64,000 nt of DNA from Enterococcus sp. MMGLQ5-1 (lineage in GTDB: Bacteria > Bacillota > Bacilli > Lactobacillales > Streptococcaceae), in assembly GCF_013155265.1 (NCBI RefSeq), contig NZ_JABJXU010000001.1, positions 1 to 64,000 of the forward strand. The letters run 5' to 3'. The number at the start of each line of letters is the position of its first letter. The first letter of the stretch is position 1. The translations under genes and the position numbers were made by a program. The notes beneath the pieces are model-generated. The model did no database searches and was not told where the DNA came from. It saw only the letters and a list, made by a program, of their open reading frames with translations. Positions 1 through 9,271 of this stretch are shown piece after piece.

Positions 1-7
1 GACGCCC

Positions 8-125
8 AGTGTGGCAGCGATAGCAAGAAGGACACACCTGTTCCCATGCCGAACACAGAAGTTAAGCTTCTTCACGCCGAATGTAGTTGGGGGTTTCTCC
101 CTGCGAGACTAGGAAGTTGCCATGC
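8..125 (+). rRNA. rrf: 5S ribosomal RNA
   Basis: The stretch has the conserved 5S core (CACACCTGTTCCCATGCCGA, then GAACACAGAAGTTAAG and GTAGTTGGGGGTT). Its ends pair, with GTGTGGCA near 9-16 against TGCCATGC at 118-125. It is the last gene of a ribosomal RNA operon whose 23S part lies before the window. Exact ends are estimated from the terminal stem. Confidence 0.93.
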
Positions 126-158
126 GAGAGAAAGAGATCAGTTGATCTCTTTCGTTAT

Positions 159-232
159 TCCGGCATAGCTCAGTTGGTAGTAGCGCATGACTGTTAATCA
201 TGATGTCGTAGGTTCGAGTCCTACTGCCGGAG
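159..232 (+). tRNA. tRNA-Asn (GTT)
   Basis: Acceptor arms TCCGGCA (159-165) and TGCCGGA (225-231) pair fully. The anticodon loop CTGTTAA (191-197) sits on a CATGA/TCATG stem and gives anticodon GTT, so Asn. The T-loop GGTTCGAGTCC is standard and no CCA is encoded. A tRNA-Asn directly after 5S is common in streptococci and lactococci. Confidence 0.95.
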
Positions 233-236
233 TTTT

Positions 237-268
237 AACGCCATCTTGTAAGATATGGCGTTTTTTTA
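237..268 (+). terminator. rho-independent terminator after tRNA-Asn
   Basis: AACGCCAT and ATGGCGTT form a stem followed by seven T residues. It probably ends the rRNA/tRNA-Asn transcript, although tRNA-Cys follows at once. Confidence 0.8.
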
Positions 269-277
269 TTAATTAAT

Positions 278-348
278 GGCGGTATAGCCAAGTGGTAAGG
301 CACGGGTCTGCAAAACCTTGATCACCAGTTCAAATCTGGTTACCGCCT
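278..348 (+). tRNA. tRNA-Cys (GCA)
   Basis: Acceptor arms GGCGGTA (278-284) and TACCGCC (341-347) pair fully. The anticodon loop CTGCAAA gives GCA, so Cys. The short 71-nt form with GGTTCAAATC-like T-arm matches bacterial tRNA-Cys; no CCA is encoded. Confidence 0.94.
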
Positions 349-365
349 TTATGAATTTTCTGGTG

Positions 366-399
366 AATGAGAATGTTGCTTGTCAACGTTCTCATTTTT
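366..399 (+). terminator. rho-independent terminator after tRNA-Cys
   Basis: AATGAGAA-t-GTTG pairs with CAAC-g-TTCTCATT across a short loop and runs into a T tract. Confidence 0.8.
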
Positions 400-495
400 A
401 ATAATCTGATTTGTTTAATTGCTTTTGATGAAAATATTACAAAATGATGACAGATAAAGAGGTTTTATTTTTAAGTTAAAAATCAGGGTTTTCTG

Positions 496-504
496 TGGTA
501 TGAT
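496..504 (+). promoter_or_regulatory. extended -10 promoter of rnpA-yidC-jag
   Basis: TGGTATGAT is an extended -10 (TGn plus TATGAT) 33 bases before the rnpA start. No good -35 is visible, which fits an extended -10 promoter. Confidence 0.55.
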
Positions 505-536
505 AACATTTAGAGGATTTAGAAGGACGGTGCTTC

Positions 537-899
537 GTGAAGAAAAGCTATCGTGTAAAGTCGGAAATTGAATTTCAAAGAGTGTTTGATCAGAAGAATA
601 GTATAGCGAATAAATATTTTATTATTTATCAATTTAAACGTTCACAAAATAAACATTTTCGAGTTGGCATATCAGTTGGGAAAAAAATTGGTAACGCAGT
701 TAACCGAAATTTTGTAAAAAGAAGAATCAGGCAGGTTATTTATCAATTTTCCAGTTCGTTAAAAAGTGATGTTGATTTTATAATAATTGCTCGTCCTGAG
801 GTTAATGTTCTAGAATTTGATGAGTTTAAAAAAAATTTAAAGCATGTCCTAAGGATTGCTAATTTATTTGAGGATGATATTAATGAAAAAAAAGACTAA
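537..899 (+). CDS. rnpA: ribonuclease P protein component
   Basis: This is the small basic protein subunit of RNase P, which helps the catalytic RNA remove 5' leaders from pre-tRNAs. The 120-residue product has the usual family length and carries the signature [14 protein letters not shown] around residues 53-66, the RNR-box helix that contacts RNA. The start is GTG with AAGGA about 10 bases upstream. It overlaps the yidC start by 17 bases and begins the conserved block rnpA-yidC-jag-rpmH, so translational coupling with yidC is likely. Confidence 0.96.
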   Translation: MKKSYRVKSEIEFQRVFDQKNSIANKYFIIYQFKRSQNKHFRVGISVGKKIGNAVNRNFVKRRIRQVIYQFSSSLKSDVDFIIIARPEVNVLEFDEFKKNLKHVLRIANLFEDDINEKKD

Positions 900-1695
900 A
901 ATATTACTATTAGGCAGCTTCATATTAGTTTTTCTTTCTGGTTGTGGCCGTTCTGATATTACCCAGTACACACCAGGTGCTTGGGAAAAATTTGTTTATT
1001 TATTTGGTGAGGCGATTAAGTTTCTTTCAATTGGTGGTAATGTTGGTCTTGGGATTATTATTTTCACCTTGATTATTAAAACACTTTTACTACCGTTGAT
1101 GCATTTTCAAACCAAGTCAACGCGTAAAACGCAGGAGCTACAGCCACAAATCAAAGCAATTCAAGCCAAATATCCTGGTAAAGATGCGGAATCTAGACGA
1201 TTAGTTGGTGAAGAGACACAACGCCTTTATAGTGAAAATAATGTTAATCCTTATATTGGATGCTTACCATTGTTAATTCAAATGCCAATTTTATGGGCAT
1301 TATATCAATCTCTAACTAGAATTCCTGAATTAAGGGTTGGTAATTTTTTGTGGCTGAACATTGCTGAAAAGGATCCGTATTTTATTCTGCCAGTATTAGC
1401 TGCTATTTTTACTTTCTTGAGCTCTTGGTTGTCAATGAAATCATCTCCTGAGCAAAATGGAATGACTAAATCAATGACTTATTTGATGCCAGCTATGATT
1501 TTCTTTTTTGCGCTTTCTGTTTCAAGTGGTGTCTCGCTATACTGGGTGGTTTCTAATGCCTATCAGGTTTTTCAAACTTTACTATTGAACAATCCCTTTA
1601 AAATACAAAAGGAACGTGAAGCAAAAATTCAAGTAGAGAAGGATAAGGAAAAACGAATCCGTAAGGCACGGAAAAAAATTCAAAAAAAGAAATAG
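883..1695 (+). CDS. yidC: membrane protein insertase YidC/OxaA1 (SpoIIIJ type)
   Basis: YidC inserts and folds inner-membrane proteins with or without SecYEG. The 270-residue protein starts [13 protein letters not shown] and has a lipobox LSGC with Cys21, so it is a lipoprotein as in other Gram-positive YidC. The conserved core with five membrane segments follows, including the [19 protein letters not shown] signature, and the tail is strongly basic ([27 protein letters not shown] region), a ribosome-docking feature. A longer reading from 856 is open, but ATG 883 has AGGATG upstream and gives a proper signal peptide. It overlaps the end of rnpA and lies just before jag. Confidence 0.95.
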   Translation: MKKKTKILLLGSFILVFLSGCGRSDITQYTPGAWEKFVYLFGEAIKFLSIGGNVGLGIIIFTLIIKTLLLPLMHFQTKSTRKTQELQPQIKAIQAKYPGKDAESRRLVGEETQRLYSENNVNPYIGCLPLLIQMPILWALYQSLTRIPELRVGNFLWLNIAEKDPYFILPVLAAIFTFLSSWLSMKSSPEQNGMTKSMTYLMPAMIFFFALSVSSGVSLYWVVSNAYQVFQTLLLNNPFKIQKEREAKIQVEKDKEKRIRKARKKIQKKK

Positions 1696-1729
1696 GGTAT
1701 TTTCATTCTTATTGAAAAGGAGTTATGAA

Positions 1730-2704
1730 ATGGCAATTTTCAGTGGAAAAGATGTTCATGAAGCGATTGATAAAGGCTTGCAGGAGCTTGGTTTGCCGAG
1801 AGAGCGTGTGCACATTAATGTTATTCAAAAAGAAAAGAACGGTTTTTTTGGCTTTGGGAAAAAAGAGGCAAAGGTTAATATTGAGGAAATTTCATCACAC
1901 ATTCGCCAACAGGCAGATCGCCATGCAGTTCGTGGTATTCCTGATGAGGTCAAGGCCAAATCAGATAAGGTACCTACTGCTTCTGAGGCAACGGTTGAGC
2001 TATCACAAGTAATTGCTGCAGTTAAAGAGGCTGAAGCAAACAATATTAAGGTTTCAAAGCTTGAGAAAAAAAAGATTTTTGAACAAAAATCTGATAAAAT
2101 TGTGCCTATTGCTCAAGAAGAAGTCTATACGGAAACGATTATTTCTAATGATCCTACTTCCAATACTGTGCCTGATTTAGCTGTCGAGCTTTTAAATGAG
2201 AGTAGTAAAGAGTTAATTAATAATCAGGAAAGTATTCCAGAAATTCATGAGGTCGCTGAAAAATTATCAATTTATTTAAGTGAAATTACTAAGGAAATGG
2301 GAGTTCCGACCTTAATCAAGGTTAAAGAATCTGGTAGAAATTTGAGTCTTGATTTAGAAACTTCAAAACAGGGTACGTTAATCGGTAAGCATGGTAAGAC
2401 CTTGAATGCCTTACAATATATAGCGCAGGTCTTTGTCCATCGTCATACTGAGGAGCGAATTAATTTAATAGTTAATATTGGTTCTTATCGTGAAAAGCGA
2501 AAGGAAATTTTAGTTAAGCTAGCTACTCGGACAGGTGAGAAGGTTCAAAGAACTGGTAATCCAGAATTTTTAGAGCCGATGCCTGCGTATGAGCGAAAAT
2601 TAGTGCATAGTGTGATTGCTAAAAATCCTTATTTAACAACGCATTCAGAGGGGGAAGAGCCCTACCGTTATCTAGTAATTCAAAAATCCAAAAAGCAAAT
2701 TTAA
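1730..2704 (+). CDS. jag: RNA-binding protein Jag/KhpB/EloR
   Basis: Jag (KhpB, EloR) is an RNA-binding regulator tied to cell elongation and division in streptococci. The 324-residue product has a Jag-N domain at residues 1-52 (MAIFSGKDVHEAIDKGL; NGFFGFGKKEAKV), a long acidic linker, a KH domain with GTLIGKHGKTLNALQYI, and a C-terminal R3H domain (ERKLVHSVIAKN, then HSEGEEPYR). ATG 1730 has AAAGGAG seven bases upstream; an in-frame TTG at 1712 lacks a site. It follows yidC by 34 bases in the same transcript. Confidence 0.95.
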   Translation: MAIFSGKDVHEAIDKGLQELGLPRERVHINVIQKEKNGFFGFGKKEAKVNIEEISSHIRQQADRHAVRGIPDEVKAKSDKVPTASEATVELSQVIAAVKEAEANNIKVSKLEKKKIFEQKSDKIVPIAQEEVYTETIISNDPTSNTVPDLAVELLNESSKELINNQESIPEIHEVAEKLSIYLSEITKEMGVPTLIKVKESGRNLSLDLETSKQGTLIGKHGKTLNALQYIAQVFVHRHTEERINLIVNIGSYREKRKEILVKLATRTGEKVQRTGNPEFLEPMPAYERKLVHSVIAKNPYLTTHSEGEEPYRYLVIQKSKKQI

Positions 2705-2716
2705 ACAGAAATTAGA

Positions 2717-2745
2717 TTGACAACCATCGTAAAAGAAGCTATACT
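2717..2745 (+). promoter_or_regulatory. rpmH promoter
   Basis: TTGACA (2717-2722), a 17-base spacer and TATACT (2740-2745) make a near-consensus sigma-A promoter ahead of rpmH. Confidence 0.8.
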
Positions 2746-2818
2746 ATCATAGTATGTTTTAATAGTTGATGGAACACTCTAAGATAAACATAAAACTTAA
2801 ACGGAGGTAATTGAACTT

Positions 2819-2953
2819 ATGAAACGCACTTATCAACCTAGCAAACGTAAACGTCAAAAAGTACACGGTTTCAGAAAACGTATGTCTACTAAAAATGGTC
2901 GTCGTGTTTTACGCAAACGTCGCCAAAAAGGTCGTAAGACTTTAGCAGCATAA
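2819..2953 (+). CDS. rpmH: 50S ribosomal protein L34
   Basis: This 44-residue, very basic protein of the large ribosomal subunit starts [19 protein letters not shown] and ends GRKTLAA, which is diagnostic for L34. A strong ribosome site (GGAGG, 2803-2807) precedes ATG 2819. Codon use is that of a highly expressed gene (CGT for Arg). Its place after jag is the order seen in streptococci and lactococci. It has its own promoter and a terminator directly behind. Confidence 0.97.
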   Translation: MKRTYQPSKRKRQKVHGFRKRMSTKNGRRVLRKRRQKGRKTLAA

Positions 2954-2976
2954 TTATCGTTGAATATATAAAATTT

Positions 2977-3011
2977 GAAAGTATGGGTGCATAGCATCTG
3001 TACTTTTTATT
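2977..3011 (+). terminator. probable terminator after rpmH
   Basis: GAAAGTA and TACTTTTTATTTT bracket an imperfect stem (with GC/GC and TC pairs inside), followed by a T-rich run. Confidence 0.55.
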
Positions 3012-3094
3012 TTATATTTTCTTCCAACTAACTGTGTTTTTTTTTCTGTGATAGAATAAAGTAAATCATCAAGCAAAAAGGAAGTATTAATATT

Positions 3095-4492
3095 ATGAGT
3101 AATATAATTAAAGAGTTTGATACGATTGCAGCAATTTCAACCCCACCTGGAGAGGGAGCAATTAGTATTGTGAGATTATCAGGTAGTGAAGCAGTAAGAA
3201 TCGCCAATTCAGTGTTTAATATGGGTGAAAGTCACTTATCTTCAGTCAGCAGTCATACAATTCATTATGGTCATATTTTTGATCCGAAACGTGCAAAAAT
3301 CTTAGATGAGGTAATGCTTTCTGTCATGAGGGCGCCTAGAACCTTTACTCGTGAAGAGGTAGTAGAGATTAATACCCATGGAGGAACGGTGGTTGTTAAT
3401 CAGGTCTTGCAATTATTGCTTCGTCAAGGTGCTCGTCTAGCTGAGCCGGGCGAATTTACTAAACGTGCATTTTTAAATGGTCGAATTGATTTATCACAGG
3501 CCGAAGCAGTTATGGACGTCATTCGAGCAAAAACTGACCAAGCAATGCAGGTTGCTGTGAGTCAGTTAGATGGTGATTTATCTAAGCTGATTCGCCATTT
3601 GCGACAAGAAATTTTGGAAACCTTAGCGCAAGTTGAAGTTAATATCGATTATCCAGAGTATGATGATGTTGAGACCTTGACAACACAATTATTGCTAGAG
3701 AAAACGAGCGAGGTTAATCAGCATTTGGATGCACTATTGCGCTCAGCGAAGCAAGGTAAAATCTTACGTGAGGGTTTAAAAACAGCAATTATTGGTCGTC
3801 CTAATGTAGGTAAATCATCGTTATTAAATCATCTCCTTCAAGAAGATAAGGCGATTGTAACTGAAATAGCTGGTACAACGAGAGATGTAATTGAAGAATA
3901 TGTGAATATCAATGGTGTCCCTTTGAAATTAATTGATACTGCTGGTATTAGAGAAACGGATGATATTGTAGAAAAAATTGGTGTTGAACGCTCTAGACAA
4001 GCGCTTGACGAGGCGGAACTAATTTTATTAGTATTAAATGCCAGTGAAACTTTAACTGAACAGGACATACGATTAATTGAGCTGACAGACAATCATAAAC
4101 GAATTGTTTTATTAAATAAAACTGATTTGGTGGGACAATTAGATTTAGAAGAACTTAAAATGCTAGGTATTGACAAGCCTTTGTTGATTTCGGTTTTAAA
4201 TAAGGATAATTTAAATTTGCTTGAAACAGCAATTAGTCAATTATTTTTTGAAGCAGGTGATTTAAATAATCAAGATGCAACGTATATATCTAATACTCGT
4301 CATATTTCCCTAATTGAAAAGGCCAAGGCCTCATTAGATGAGGTTGAAGCAGGCATTGAAGCAGGCATGCCAGTTGATATTGTTCAAATGGATATGACAA
4401 GATGCTGGGATTATTTGGGTGAGGTTGTTGGAGATAGTGTACAGGATGAATTAATTACGCAGCTTTTTAGTCAATTTTGTTTAGGTAAGTAA
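3095..4492 (+). CDS. mnmE: tRNA modification GTPase MnmE (TrmE)
   Basis: MnmE works with MnmG to place 5-carboxymethylaminomethyl groups on wobble uridine of tRNAs. The 465-residue product has the N-terminal folate-binding domain ([22 protein letters not shown]), a helical region, an inserted G domain with P-loop GRPNVGKSS, switch II DTAGIRE and NKTDL, and the C-terminal CxGK motif as FCLGK with the one-carbon-transfer Cys. All catalytic motifs are intact and length matches the family. An AAAAGGAAG ribosome site precedes the ATG. It stands alone between rpmH and the riboflavin riboswitch. Confidence 0.97.
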   Translation: MSNIIKEFDTIAAISTPPGEGAISIVRLSGSEAVRIANSVFNMGESHLSSVSSHTIHYGHIFDPKRAKILDEVMLSVMRAPRTFTREEVVEINTHGGTVVVNQVLQLLLRQGARLAEPGEFTKRAFLNGRIDLSQAEAVMDVIRAKTDQAMQVAVSQLDGDLSKLIRHLRQEILETLAQVEVNIDYPEYDDVETLTTQLLLEKTSEVNQHLDALLRSAKQGKILREGLKTAIIGRPNVGKSSLLNHLLQEDKAIVTEIAGTTRDVIEEYVNINGVPLKLIDTAGIRETDDIVEKIGVERSRQALDEAELILLVLNASETLTEQDIRLIELTDNHKRIVLLNKTDLVGQLDLEELKMLGIDKPLLISVLNKDNLNLLETAISQLFFEAGDLNNQDATYISNTRHISLIEKAKASLDEVEAGIEAGMPVDIVQMDMTRCWDYLGEVVGDSVQDELITQLFSQFCLGK

Positions 4493-4613
4493 CCAATTAG
4501 TTATTTTTTCACTGGGCAGTATGGGAATTGTATGCTATTTATATGTAATTGGAATGTTTTATTTTACACTAAGTATAAAATATGCTAATATGATATGGTA
4601 ATAAAAATTTAAT

Positions 4614-4773
4614 AGTCTTCAGGGCACCGTGAAATTCGGGACCGGCAGTTAAAGTCTGCGAACCTTAACAGGTTGAATCAGTGAAATTCTGATACCGACA
4701 GTAAAGTCTGGATGGGAGAAGTAAGTTTAGCTAGTGATTTCACTGCTCTCCTTTTTTGGTGAGCAGTTTTTTT
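4614..4773 (+). promoter_or_regulatory. FMN riboswitch (RFN element) with terminator
   Basis: The aptamer spans about 4614-4722: it opens TCTTCAGGGCA and shows the conserved RFN blocks GTGAAATTC, GACCGGCAGT, AGTCTGCGA, GATACCGACAGTAAAGTCTG and GGATGGGAGAAG. A terminator follows at 4742-4773 (CTGCTC pairing with GAGCAG, then a T run). Binding of FMN should stop transcription before the riboflavin transporter gene at 4828. Confidence 0.95.
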
Positions 4774-4827
4774 CGTTTAGCAGAACAAAACTCCCTAAAT
4801 TTGATGAAAATTTAGGAGGATTTTTTT

Positions 4828-5409
4828 ATGTCAAATCAAAAAACGCGTCAAATGGCAATTGTTGCAATGCTAACGGCCTTTTCGGTTCTGTTTATGGAAA
4901 TATTTCAATTTCCGATTATTCCAGCCTTTCCGTTCTTAAAGGTCGATTTATCAATTATTCCAGTAATTGTTGGACTGTATACCTTAGGCCTATCGAGTTC
5001 AATCTCGATATTAATGCTGAGAAGTTTGATTCATTTATTTATCGCACCAGATATTTCAACATTTATCGGTTTACCGATGAATATTGCTGCAATGACAATC
5101 TTTATTTTAGGCATTTGGTATTTTTCAAAGAAAGCGAAGCAAATTGTTGTTAAGGATTATTTTATTGGCGGTGCAGTTGGAACAATCAGTTTAACATTAG
5201 TTACAACAGTTCTCAATATTGTCTATGCGATGCCTTTATATAGTAAGCTTATGAATTATGAATTGCCCTCAACTTATATTACTGCTGGTGTTCTACCATT
5301 TAATTTAATACAGGGTATTATTTTAACCACAATTTCAGGTGTTATTATTTTTTCTCTAAAAAAAGTGATTGAAAAACAGCGTCAAATTGTACATCCAGTT
5401 AAACATTAA
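4828..5409 (+). CDS. ribU: riboflavin ECF transporter S component RibU
   Basis: This is the substrate-binding membrane subunit of an energy-coupling-factor importer for riboflavin. The 193-residue protein is very hydrophobic, with about six membrane helices, and contains the family-like stretches VAMLTAFSVLFME near the N-terminus and KVDLSIIPVIVGLYTLG. The FMN riboswitch just upstream supports the riboflavin assignment. TAGGAGG lies ten bases before the ATG. The shared EcfA/EcfT energising module is not in this window. Confidence 0.93.
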   Translation: MSNQKTRQMAIVAMLTAFSVLFMEIFQFPIIPAFPFLKVDLSIIPVIVGLYTLGLSSSISILMLRSLIHLFIAPDISTFIGLPMNIAAMTIFILGIWYFSKKAKQIVVKDYFIGGAVGTISLTLVTTVLNIVYAMPLYSKLMNYELPSTYITAGVLPFNLIQGIILTTISGVIIFSLKKVIEKQRQIVHPVKH

Positions 5410-5433
5410 GAATTAAATCATGATTATTAATAT

Positions 5434-5472
5434 TACCTTAGAAAACGCTATTAATTCTAAGGTATTTTTTTA
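5434..5472 (+). terminator. terminator after ribU
   Basis: TACCTTAGAA (5434-5443) pairs with TTCTAAGGTA (5455-5464) and runs into a T tract. Confidence 0.85.
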
Positions 5473-5517
5473 TAACTTTTTTCATTCTTAAAAAATGTGA
5501 AAAAATATGGAAAATAG

Positions 5518-5546
5518 TTGAAAACGCTTTAAAATATTGTTATTAT
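5518..5546 (+). promoter_or_regulatory. ccpA promoter with cre-like site
   Basis: TTGAAA (5518-5523), 17 bases, TATTAT (5541-5546). The -35 and the spacer form a cre-like sequence, TTGAAAACGCTTTAAA, so CcpA may control its own gene. Confidence 0.65.
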
Positions 5547-5597
5547 AACCTATGAAATGAAAATGAAAGTTTCAGAAAAAAATAAAGGATGATGAAA

Positions 5598-6596
5598 ATG
5601 GCAAATGAATCAATAACAATTTATGATGTTGCACGAGAGGCAAATGTTTCTATGGCAACAGTATCACGAGTGGTTAATGGCAATCCTAATGTTAAGCCAC
5701 AGACCAGAGAACGCGTATTAGAAGTTATCGATAAATTAGATTATCGTCCTAATGCGGTTGCTCGTGGTTTAGCAAGCAAAAAAACAACAACGATTGGTGT
5801 GATTATTCCAGATATTGCCAACGTTTATTTCTCAACCTTGGCTCGAGGTATCGATGATATTGCAACGATGTATAAATACGATATTATCCTGACCAATTCT
5901 GATGGGGATCCTAAAAAAGAGGTTCATGTCTTTAACAATTTATTAGCTAAACAAGTGGATGGCATTATTTTCCTTGGTCATCGGATCACTGATGCGCTCC
6001 GTGCTGAAATTTCACGATCTAAAACACCTGTTGTTTTAGCGGGTTTAATTGATCCAGATAAACAGGTCGGATCAGTCAATATTGACTATATCCGTGCAAC
6101 AACAGCGGCGGTCAATATTCTTGCAGAGCATAATAAAAAAATTGCTTTTGTATCAGGGCCACTTGTAGATCCAATTAATGGTAAGGATCGTTTAACTGGG
6201 TATAAAAAAGCACTTCGTAAAAATGGTGTTGAATATCAAGAAAGCTTAATTTTTGAAGCAGATTATAATTATAATGAAGGACTAAAAATTGGGCAGCGTA
6301 TTTATAAATCAGGTGCGACGGCAGCATTTGTAACTGATGATCAATTAGCAGTGGGCCTTTTGAACACTCTACTAGATGAAGGAGTTAAGGTACCAGAGGA
6401 GTTTGAAATTATTACAAGTAATGATTCACTAATCACACAATATACGCGTCCAAAATTGACGAGTATCGCGATGCCGATTTATGATTTAGGTGCAGTTGCT
6501 ACTCGTTTATTAACAAAATTGATTAATAAAGAAGCATTGGATGAAAAGACAGTTGTACTACCTTACACCATCGAAGAAAGACAAACAACAAAATAA
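5598..6596 (+). CDS. ccpA: catabolite control protein A
   Basis: CcpA is the LacI-family master regulator of carbon catabolite repression; with HPr(Ser-P) it binds cre sites. The 332-residue product has an N-terminal HTH (TIYDVAREANVSMATVSRVVNG) and hinge helix (YRPNAVARGLASKKT), followed by a periplasmic-binding-protein-like core. ATG 5598 (MANESITIYDVA) matches family starts and has AAAGGA at a sensible distance; the ATGs at 5589 and 5592 sit too close to that site. Cre-like sites before ccpA, oad, treP and the dexB-like gene in this window are its likely targets. Confidence 0.93.
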   Translation: MANESITIYDVAREANVSMATVSRVVNGNPNVKPQTRERVLEVIDKLDYRPNAVARGLASKKTTTIGVIIPDIANVYFSTLARGIDDIATMYKYDIILTNSDGDPKKEVHVFNNLLAKQVDGIIFLGHRITDALRAEISRSKTPVVLAGLIDPDKQVGSVNIDYIRATTAAVNILAEHNKKIAFVSGPLVDPINGKDRLTGYKKALRKNGVEYQESLIFEADYNYNEGLKIGQRIYKSGATAAFVTDDQLAVGLLNTLLDEGVKVPEEFEIITSNDSLITQYTRPKLTSIAMPIYDLGAVATRLLTKLINKEALDEKTVVLPYTIEERQTTK

Positions 6597-6607
6597 ATAG
6601 TTAGGCG

Positions 6608-6643
6608 AAGTCGAAAATTCAACTGAAATTTTCGGCTTTTTTG
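6608..6643 (+). terminator. terminator after ccpA
   Basis: AGTCGAAAATT pairs with AATTTTCGGCT (one G-U pair) and is followed by T residues. Confidence 0.85.
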
Positions 6644-6828
6644 ATGGAAATCCGAATGTTTTCTTAAAAATATATATAAAATTGCCTGCTTTGATTGAAA
6701 ATGACACCGACTCTCTTTATATTATCTTATGGAAGCTTTGCTGGAGAATCAGACTGATGGTAAAGTAGTTCAAAGTCAACGTGCTTTGGGGTGGGTATCT
6801 CAAATAATCATATAAGGAGTGTTTTTTT

Positions 6829-7821
6829 ATGAACAATTTTATGCCGGTTTTTGATTATGAGGATATCCAGCTAATTCCAAACAAGTGTATTATCAATTCA
6901 CGTAGTGAGGCTGATACAACGGTTGAATTTGGAAAGCATACTTTTAAAATTCCAGTGGTTCCTGCCAATATGCAGACGATTATTGACGAAGAGATTGCTG
7001 AATTTTTAGCATCAAATGGCTATTTCTACATTATGCACCGTTTCGATGAAGCAGGTCGAATTGATTTTGTTAAAGCAATGCAGGCGAAAAAATTAATTGC
7101 TTCTATCTCAGTTGGTGTAAAGGAATATGAATATGACTTTATTGACCAGCTGGTAAATGAAAAATTAATCCCAGACTATATCACGATTGATATTGCGCAT
7201 GGTCATTCAGAGTCAGTGATTAGAATGATTCAATATATTAAAGCTAATTTGCCAGAAACCTTTGTGATTGCGGGGAATGTTGGTACTCCGGAGGCGGTTC
7301 GTGAGCTTGAAAATGCTGGAGCGGATGCAACTAAGGTTGGGATTGGACCAGGAAAGGTTTGTATTACTAAGGTAAAAACGGGCTTTGGAACAGGTGGCTG
7401 GCAACTAGCGGCGTTGAGATGGTGTGCCAAAGCAGCACGTAAGCCAATTATTGCCGATGGTGGTATTAGGACGCATGGCGATATTGCAAAATCAGTTCGT
7501 TTTGGTGCGACTATGGTAATGATTGGTTCATTATTTGCAGGTCATGATGAGTCGCCCGGTGATGTGATTATTCGTGAAGACGGTAAGATGATGAAGGAAT
7601 ATTATGGCTCAGCCTCTCAATTTCAAAAAGGGGAATATAAAAATGTCGAAGGTAAAAAGATTGAGGTTGAAACAAAAGGGCCTCTAAAGAATACCCTGAT
7701 AGAAATGGAGCAGGATTTACAGAGTGCGATTTCGTACGCAGGTGGTCGTGATTTGGAATCGATTACCAAGGTAGATTATGTAATTGTTAAAAATTCAATA
7801 TTTAATGGTGACTCAATTTAA
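6829..7821 (+). CDS. guaC: GMP reductase
   Basis: GuaC converts GMP to IMP with NADPH, returning guanine nucleotides to the purine pool. The 330-residue barrel protein belongs to the IMPDH/GMPR family; Cys178 in [11 protein letters not shown] is the catalytic cysteine, followed by the flexible GFGTGGWQ loop and the phosphate-binding [16 protein letters not shown]. The absence of CBS domains and the [11 protein letters not shown] motif separate it from IMP dehydrogenase. A good ribosome site (AAGGAG) precedes the ATG. The 185-base leader between the ccpA terminator and this gene contains no riboswitch that I recognise. Confidence 0.95.
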   Translation: MNNFMPVFDYEDIQLIPNKCIINSRSEADTTVEFGKHTFKIPVVPANMQTIIDEEIAEFLASNGYFYIMHRFDEAGRIDFVKAMQAKKLIASISVGVKEYEYDFIDQLVNEKLIPDYITIDIAHGHSESVIRMIQYIKANLPETFVIAGNVGTPEAVRELENAGADATKVGIGPGKVCITKVKTGFGTGGWQLAALRWCAKAARKPIIADGGIRTHGDIAKSVRFGATMVMIGSLFAGHDESPGDVIIREDGKMMKEYYGSASQFQKGEYKNVEGKKIEVETKGPLKNTLIEMEQDLQSAISYAGGRDLESITKVDYVIVKNSIFNGDSI

Positions 7822-7826
7822 AAAGT

Positions 7827-7856
7827 AAGGTGGTACTTCGGTGCCACTTTTTTTGC
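7827..7856 (+). terminator. terminator after guaC
   Basis: A ten-pair stem, AAGGTGGTAC and GTGCCACTTT, closed by a TTCG tetraloop and followed by T residues. Confidence 0.9.
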
Positions 7857-8016
7857 CATGCCGACTTGTTTTTAGTATACGGGCTAAACCAACCAATGTC
7901 TGTACTTCTGTTGCGCATCCATGAGCAAGATGGTTTAGCAACTCAAGCAACTAAAGGACGCCTTAAAAGATGAGTTCAAGGATTCAAACTTTAAATGTAT
8001 TTATTTCGTATAGCCC
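7857..8016. other. non-coding leader region before the rpsL promoter
   Basis: No open frame with a ribosome site and no recognisable RNA family is visible between the guaC terminator and the rpsL promoter. It may hold upstream promoter elements. Confidence 0.4.
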
Positions 8017-8046
8017 TTGACTAGTAGGGTGTAAAGGTGGTATGAT
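8017..8046 (+). promoter_or_regulatory. promoter of the rpsL-rpsG operon
   Basis: TTGACT (8017-8022), an 18-base spacer and TATGAT (8041-8046) preceded by TGG, an extended -10. About 120 bases of 5' leader separate it from rpsL. Confidence 0.75.
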
Positions 8047-8169
8047 AGCAAAGGTGTATTTTGCGCTTGGTCTTCCGATGTACAAGGGGACGTGCTGACA
8101 GGATAGCGGATGCACAATCACATTCTAGTATTATAAGCATACAAAAAAAGCACAGGAGGAATATTTAGA

Positions 8170-8583
8170 ATGCCTACTATCAACCAATTAGTACGTAAAT
8201 CTCGTAAATCAAAAGTAGAAAAATCTAACTCACCTGCCTTAAACAAAGGCTATAACAGTCATAAAAAGGTATTGACTAACGTGAACTCTCCACAAAAACG
8301 TGGTGTAGCAACTCGTGTTGGTACGATGACGCCTAAAAAACCTAACTCTGCATTGCGTAAATACGCACGTGTACGCTTGTCTAACTTAATTGAAGTGACA
8401 GCTTACATTCCAGGTATTGGACATAACTTACAAGAGCATAGCGTTGTTTTATTACGTGGTGGTCGTGTTAAGGATTTACCAGGGGTACGTTATCATATTG
8501 TGCGTGGCGCACTTGATACTGCTGGAGTGACAGACCGTAAACAAGGTCGCTCTAAATACGGAACTAAGAAGCCTAAAAAATAA
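8170..8583 (+). CDS. rpsL: 30S ribosomal protein S12
   Basis: S12 helps set decoding accuracy in the small subunit. The 137-residue protein has the conserved [19 protein letters not shown] block, where streptomycin-resistance changes occur (Lys at PKKPNS is the sensitive form), and [14 protein letters not shown]. The start has AGGAGGA upstream. It leads the str operon, with rpsG 83 bases on. Confidence 0.98.
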   Translation: MPTINQLVRKSRKSKVEKSNSPALNKGYNSHKKVLTNVNSPQKRGVATRVGTMTPKKPNSALRKYARVRLSNLIEVTAYIPGIGHNLQEHSVVLLRGGRVKDLPGVRYHIVRGALDTAGVTDRKQGRSKYGTKKPKK

Positions 8584-8666
8584 TTAGGACTTAGCTACCA
8601 AAACTTTTAAAATACTGAAACTTATATACTGATTAAATTTTAAAAAATGTACAGGAGGGAATTTGG

Positions 8667-9137
8667 ATGTCACGTAAAGGGCAAGCGCCAAAACGCGAAG
8701 TTTTACCAGATCCATTATACAATTCAAAAATTGTTACTCGTTTAATTAACCGTATTATGTTAGATGGGAAACGCGGTATTGCTGCAAATATCGTTTATAA
8801 AGCATTTGAACAAATCAAAGAAACAACAGGTAATGATCCATTAGAAGTTTTCGAACAAGCAATGGAAAATATTATGCCTGTACTTGAAGTTAAAGCTCGC
8901 CGTGTCGGTGGTTCTAACTATCAGGTGCCAATCGAAGTTCGTCCAGAGCGTCGTACGACTTTAGGCTTACGCTGGTTAGTAACATTTTCTCGTAATCGTG
9001 GAGAACATACAATGCAAGAGCGTTTAGCTAAAGAAATTATGGATGCAGCTAACAATACTGGTGCTTCAGTTAAAAAACGTGAAGACACACATAAAATGGC
9101 AGAAGCAAACCGTGCCTTTGCACATTACAGATGGTAA
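8667..9137 (+). CDS. rpsG: 30S ribosomal protein S7
   Basis: S7 nucleates assembly of the 30S head by binding 16S rRNA. The 156-residue protein starts [21 protein letters not shown] and ends [13 protein letters not shown], the standard bacterial S7 ends. CAGGAGGGA precedes the ATG. It is transcribed with rpsL, and a terminator lies before fusA. Confidence 0.98.
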   Translation: MSRKGQAPKREVLPDPLYNSKIVTRLINRIMLDGKRGIAANIVYKAFEQIKETTGNDPLEVFEQAMENIMPVLEVKARRVGGSNYQVPIEVRPERRTTLGLRWLVTFSRNRGEHTMQERLAKEIMDAANNTGASVKKREDTHKMAEANRAFAHYRW

Positions 9138-9168
9138 GAATAGCTACAAATTTCGGCTGAATAGCCCC

Positions 9169-9200
9169 AAAGCTGAGGTCAAATCTCAGCTTTTTATTTT
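9169..9200 (+). terminator. terminator between rpsG and fusA
   Basis: AAAGCTGAG (9169-9177) pairs with CTCAGCTTT (9185-9193), followed by a T-rich run. It splits the str operon. Confidence 0.85.
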
Positions 9201-9218
9201 CTTATATTTAATAAATCA

Positions 9219-9227
9219 TGCTATAAT
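9219..9227 (+). promoter_or_regulatory. extended -10 promoter of fusA
   Basis: TGCTATAAT is an extended -10 with a perfect TATAAT 45 bases before fusA, giving it its own promoter after the rpsG terminator. Confidence 0.65.
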
Positions 9228-9271
9228 AAATAAGCATAAATTAACTCATTTCTGAGAGGAGAAATCTTTAA

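Noticed and set aside
1-3094. Replication origin near rnpA-rpmH
   Set aside because: dnaA and dnaN are absent and no cluster of DnaA boxes is seen; in streptococci this block is not next to oriC.
4734-5153. Separate open frame ahead of and overlapping ribU
   Set aside because: It begins inside the riboswitch terminator and is a different frame from the transporter, with no family features.
6645-6828. Purine riboswitch before guaC
   Set aside because: The conserved loop and junction bases of purine riboswitches are not found in the leader.
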